8,221 nucleotides of DNA, taken from positions 307 through 8,527 of the forward strand of contig DHWW01000079.1 of NCBI GenBank assembly GCA_002413385.1, given 5' to 3'. Below, one piece after another: positions 6,629 through 8,221 of the stretch (the first letter of the stretch is position 1; each line of letters starts with the position of its first letter). The DNA comes from Granulicella sp. UBA5172 (GTDB taxonomy: Bacteria > Acidobacteriota > Terriglobia > Terriglobales > Acidobacteriaceae). The position numbers and the translations under genes are program-made. A model generated the notes under the pieces. It did not search any database, was not told the origin of the DNA, and was given only the letters and a program-made list of their open reading frames with translations.

Positions 6629-7453
6629 GTGAAACTCTATCGCACATCACTCGGAGCGTTTGTTGAAGAGGACCGCAGCTACTATCCAGTCGCTACAGAG
6701 GATTGGGACGAGCTTTTGTCGAGCACTAATCTGCATGCACGTGCTTGCGCGGCCATTGCAGGGGGAGGGGTCAGCAGCCTTGATGCGGGCACAATCCTCG
6801 CGCCGATCGTTAGCCAGGAAGTATGGGCAGCGGGCGTGACCTACTATCGCAGCCGCAGCGCGCGAATCGAAGAGAGTAAGGATGCGGGTGGCGGCAACTT
6901 CTACGACCGCGTCTATGCGGCCGAGCGGCCGGAGTTGTTCTTCAAGGCGACGGGACGGCGCGTTGTCGGACCCGGAGAAGCAGTGCGAATCAGGTCCGAC
7001 GCAAAGTGGTCGGTGCCTGAGCCGGAGCTTACGCTACTGGTCGATCCAGGCGGCGCGATTGTTGGCTACACCGTCGGCAACGATATGAGCTCGCGCGATA
7101 TCGAAGGGGAGAACCCGCTCTATCTTCCGCAGGCCAAGGTATACGACGGCAGCTGCGCGTTAGGCCCATGCGTGCTGCTGTCACAGGAGCCTCTCGACCC
7201 AGCCACGGGTATCCATCTCGAGATTGAGCGCCGGGGTAAGGCTGCGTTCCGTGCAAAGACGACGCTAGCGGAACTCAAGCGCGATCCGAAGGAGCTTGTC
7301 AGGTTTCTCTTCCGTGACAACAGCTTCCCTCACGGCGTCTTCCTTCTCACCGGAACAGGCATCGTTCCGCCCGACGACTTCACTCTGTCGACCGACGATG
7401 TCATCCGCATCGCCATCGACGGCATTGGCACGCTCAAGAACTACGTCGCCTGA
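6629..7453 (+). CDS. FAH-family 2-keto-3-deoxy-pentonate dehydratase-like enzyme
   Basis: Fumarylacetoacetate-hydrolase-fold, metal-dependent enzyme of 274 residues, predicted to dehydrate 2-keto-3-deoxy-D-xylonate or -L-arabinonate to 2-oxoglutarate semialdehyde in the cytoplasm (Weimberg-type pathway). A small N-terminal domain (1-60) precedes the FAH core. Landmarks are [12 protein letters not shown] (65-76), [17 protein letters not shown] (100-116), metal ligands Glu131 and Glu133 in PEPEL, and Asp152 in [11 protein letters not shown]. The stretch [19 protein letters not shown] (162-180) supplies Lys170, and [12 protein letters not shown] (242-253) is the conserved C-terminal core. The [12 protein letters not shown] pattern resembles the archaeal 2-keto-3-deoxy-arabinonate dehydratase/XylX group more than the diketo-acid hydrolases of the rhamnose and fucose routes (my recollection of the families). 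The GTG start is chosen from its Shine-Dalgarno and from coverage of the normal N-terminus. It is the last gene of the operon; I see no clear terminator after it. Fold certain, reaction likely. Confidence 0.86.
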   Translation: MKLYRTSLGAFVEEDRSYYPVATEDWDELLSSTNLHARACAAIAGGGVSSLDAGTILAPIVSQEVWAAGVTYYRSRSARIEESKDAGGGNFYDRVYAAERPELFFKATGRRVVGPGEAVRIRSDAKWSVPEPELTLLVDPGGAIVGYTVGNDMSSRDIEGENPLYLPQAKVYDGSCALGPCVLLSQEPLDPATGIHLEIERRGKAAFRAKTTLAELKRDPKELVRFLFRDNSFPHGVFLLTGTGIVPPDDFTLSTDDVIRIAIDGIGTLKNYVA

Positions 7454-7689
7454 TCAGTAGCTGCATCGATCTCGCGTGAGCGCTCCATTTGAAAACCGTA
7501 TGATTCCCAGGGATTCGCCCGCTGTAGCTCCGCCAGCAGCCCTCCGCAGGGCGTGTCCTGATGGCAGATGGGAATCAGGAAGCCGAAGATGCCTGCGTTC
7601 CCATCGAGGGGAACGACCATCGGAAGTCGCCGGAAACGGCCACCCTGCACAACCGTGGTGTATGACTTCAAGGTAACGGAATGTGCCAT
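7441..7689 (-). CDS. Unidentified small ORF, possibly a gene remnant
   Basis: An 82-codon frame from an ATG at 7689 to a TAG at 7441-7443, overlapping the 3' end of the FAH-family gene by 13 bp on the opposite strand. The same frame stays open upstream to about 7827, so a longer product of about 129 residues is possible with a non-ATG start; it would include CDPC and WRWRK. The frame is rich in G/C-ending codons and has a moderately hydrophobic middle ([12 protein letters not shown]) followed by CHQDTPCGG. There is no signal peptide at the ATG, no ribosome binding site I trust, and no family I recognise. It may be a real small gene, the 3' remnant of a gene broken near the insertion sequence, or a chance frame in GC-rich DNA. 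A plus-strand frame over the same bases (7568-7819) looks less protein-like, being Arg- and Pro-rich. Confidence 0.33.
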   Translation of the reverse strand: MAHSVTLKSYTTVVQGGRFRRLPMVVPLDGNAGIFGFLIPICHQDTPCGGLLAELQRANPWESYGFQMERSREIDAATDQAT

Positions 7690-7864
7690 GTTCGAGCCGA
7701 TGCCTTCGGTCGCACCAAAACCGTTCGCTTCGGCGCCCCGAACAGCCCGTTTCCGCCAGCGCCACAGATCCGGGTCCGATCGCAGGCGATGGGCAGTTGT
7801 GCTGCACGGGTCGCAATAACCGCTTGGTGTTTATCACCGGCGATACGCAACCTCGGGCCTGATT

Positions 7865-7911
7865 CCGCGCCGATTAATTTGCGAGTGGAGCTAATCAGTA
7901 AATCAGCGCGG
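7865..7911. repeat. Imperfect inverted repeat between the operon and the insertion sequence
   Basis: CCGCGCCGATTAA (7865-7877) and the complement of 7899-7911 match at 11 of 13 positions, separated by 21 bp. A second pair, GATTA (7872-7876) and TAATC (7892-7896), nests inside. It could act as a terminator for convergent transcripts, but there is no T-tract. It could also be a remnant of mobile-element ends. The surrounding 7840-7990 stretch is visibly more AT-rich than the operon and has no gene. Confidence 0.4.
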
Positions 7912-8001
7912 TGTCCCTCTTATGACTAGTACCGTGACCTTCTAGAGTCGTACTCAAAGATGATACTGATGTTCGGTGTGTATTTGCGATGAAGTGGAAG
8001 G

Positions 8002-8221
8002 ATGGGACGTGGGATTCGATTGCAGTTGTGGTTGTCCGCTGGGGATCGAGAGCGGATCGAGGAGTTGTTGAGCGGCGGTGTGCAGGAGGTGCGGACGGTG
8101 GTTCGCGCCCTGGCGCTGCGGCAGTTGGATCGGGGCCTTTCGACTCCCGCGGTTGGATCGCTGGTGGGCCTGGCGGGCAAGACCGTCCGGGAGATCGGAC
8201 AGCGGTATCAGGCGGGCGGAC
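8002..8221 (+). CDS. IS630-like transposase, N-terminal part (runs off the window)
   Basis: The first 73 codons of a transposase from an ATG at 8002, with an in-frame TGA just upstream at 7990-7992, so this is the true beginning of the frame. The sequence opens with a basic beta-strand (MGRGIRLQLWLS), then a helix with DRERIEELLSGG, then VRTVVRALALRQLDRG. A helix-turn-helix follows: STPAVGSLVGLAGKTVREIGQRYQAGG without its last residues. This is the arrangement of the N-terminal DNA-binding region of IS630/Tc1-mariner-type transposases. The DDE catalytic domain would lie beyond the window. GGAAGG touches the ATG directly, closer than normal spacing, so the exact start is uncertain. Codon use is heavy in TTG and CGG, differing from the sugar operon and consistent with a mobile gene. 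The family call rests on an HTH-only fragment. Confidence 0.72.
   Translation, partial: MGRGIRLQLWLSAGDRERIEELLSGGVQEVRTVVRALALRQLDRGLSTPAVGSLVGLAGKTVREIGQRYQAGG

Noticed and set aside
7926..8180. 84-codon minus-strand frame at the right edge
   Set aside because: It is antisense to the transposase start, and the plus-strand translation has a coherent IS630-type helix-turn-helix while this one has none.
1..8221. CRISPR array, tRNA, rRNA, toxin-antitoxin or phage-defence genes
   Set aside because: I looked for regularly spaced repeats, cloverleaf-like structures and typical small-gene pairs and found none; the window is a metabolic locus with an insertion sequence edge.

Overview
This window of about 58% GC (estimated by eye) carries two divergent gene groups that look like one sugar-catabolism locus, with mobile DNA entering at the right edge. 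The enzyme set and the base composition suggest a soil-type Gram-negative heterotroph rich in plant-polysaccharide enzymes. Acidobacteriota (Terriglobia/Granulicella-like) is my best guess, by general resemblance only; no marker gene is present.

Left half, minus strand (1904-2701, then 127-1848): a classical short-chain dehydrogenase/reductase (SDR), followed 55 bp downstream by a secreted GH35-type beta-galactosidase-like glycoside hydrolase with a DUF5597-like C-terminal part. They are co-oriented and probably co-transcribed. At the left edge a plus-strand reading frame ends at 142 and may be the tail of a convergent gene.

Middle (2702-3214): 513 bp between the divergent groups without a recognisable gene. 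It holds several short inverted repeats that could be operator sites. No transcription factor gene is present in the window.

Right half, plus strand (3215-7453): a tight three-gene operon. It encodes an MFS transporter of the anion:cation symporter (sugar-acid) type, an IlvD/Edd-family dehydratase of the YjhG/YagF (D-xylonate dehydratase) subgroup whose start overlaps the transporter stop, and 19 bp later a fumarylacetoacetate-hydrolase-fold enzyme resembling 2-keto-3-deoxy-pentonate dehydratases. Together they fit uptake of an aldonate, its dehydration to a 2-keto-3-deoxy sugar acid, and a second dehydration to 2-oxoglutarate semialdehyde: a Weimberg-type non-phosphorylating route. The divergent glycosidase could release the free sugar outside the cytoplasm and the SDR could oxidise a sugar or sugar acid. 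A lactonase and the semialdehyde dehydrogenase needed to finish the route are not in the window.

Right edge (7454-8221): a convergent minus-strand reading frame of unknown function with coding-like codon use, an imperfect inverted repeat at 7865-7911, and the 5' part of an IS630-like transposase gene running off the window from 8002.

I see no wholly new system. The most informative points are the pairing of a YjhG/YagF dehydratase with an FAH-fold dehydratase, where E. coli pairs it with an aldolase, the mismatch between a galactosidase-like glycosidase and pentonate-type enzymes, and the unassigned reading frame next to the insertion sequence.
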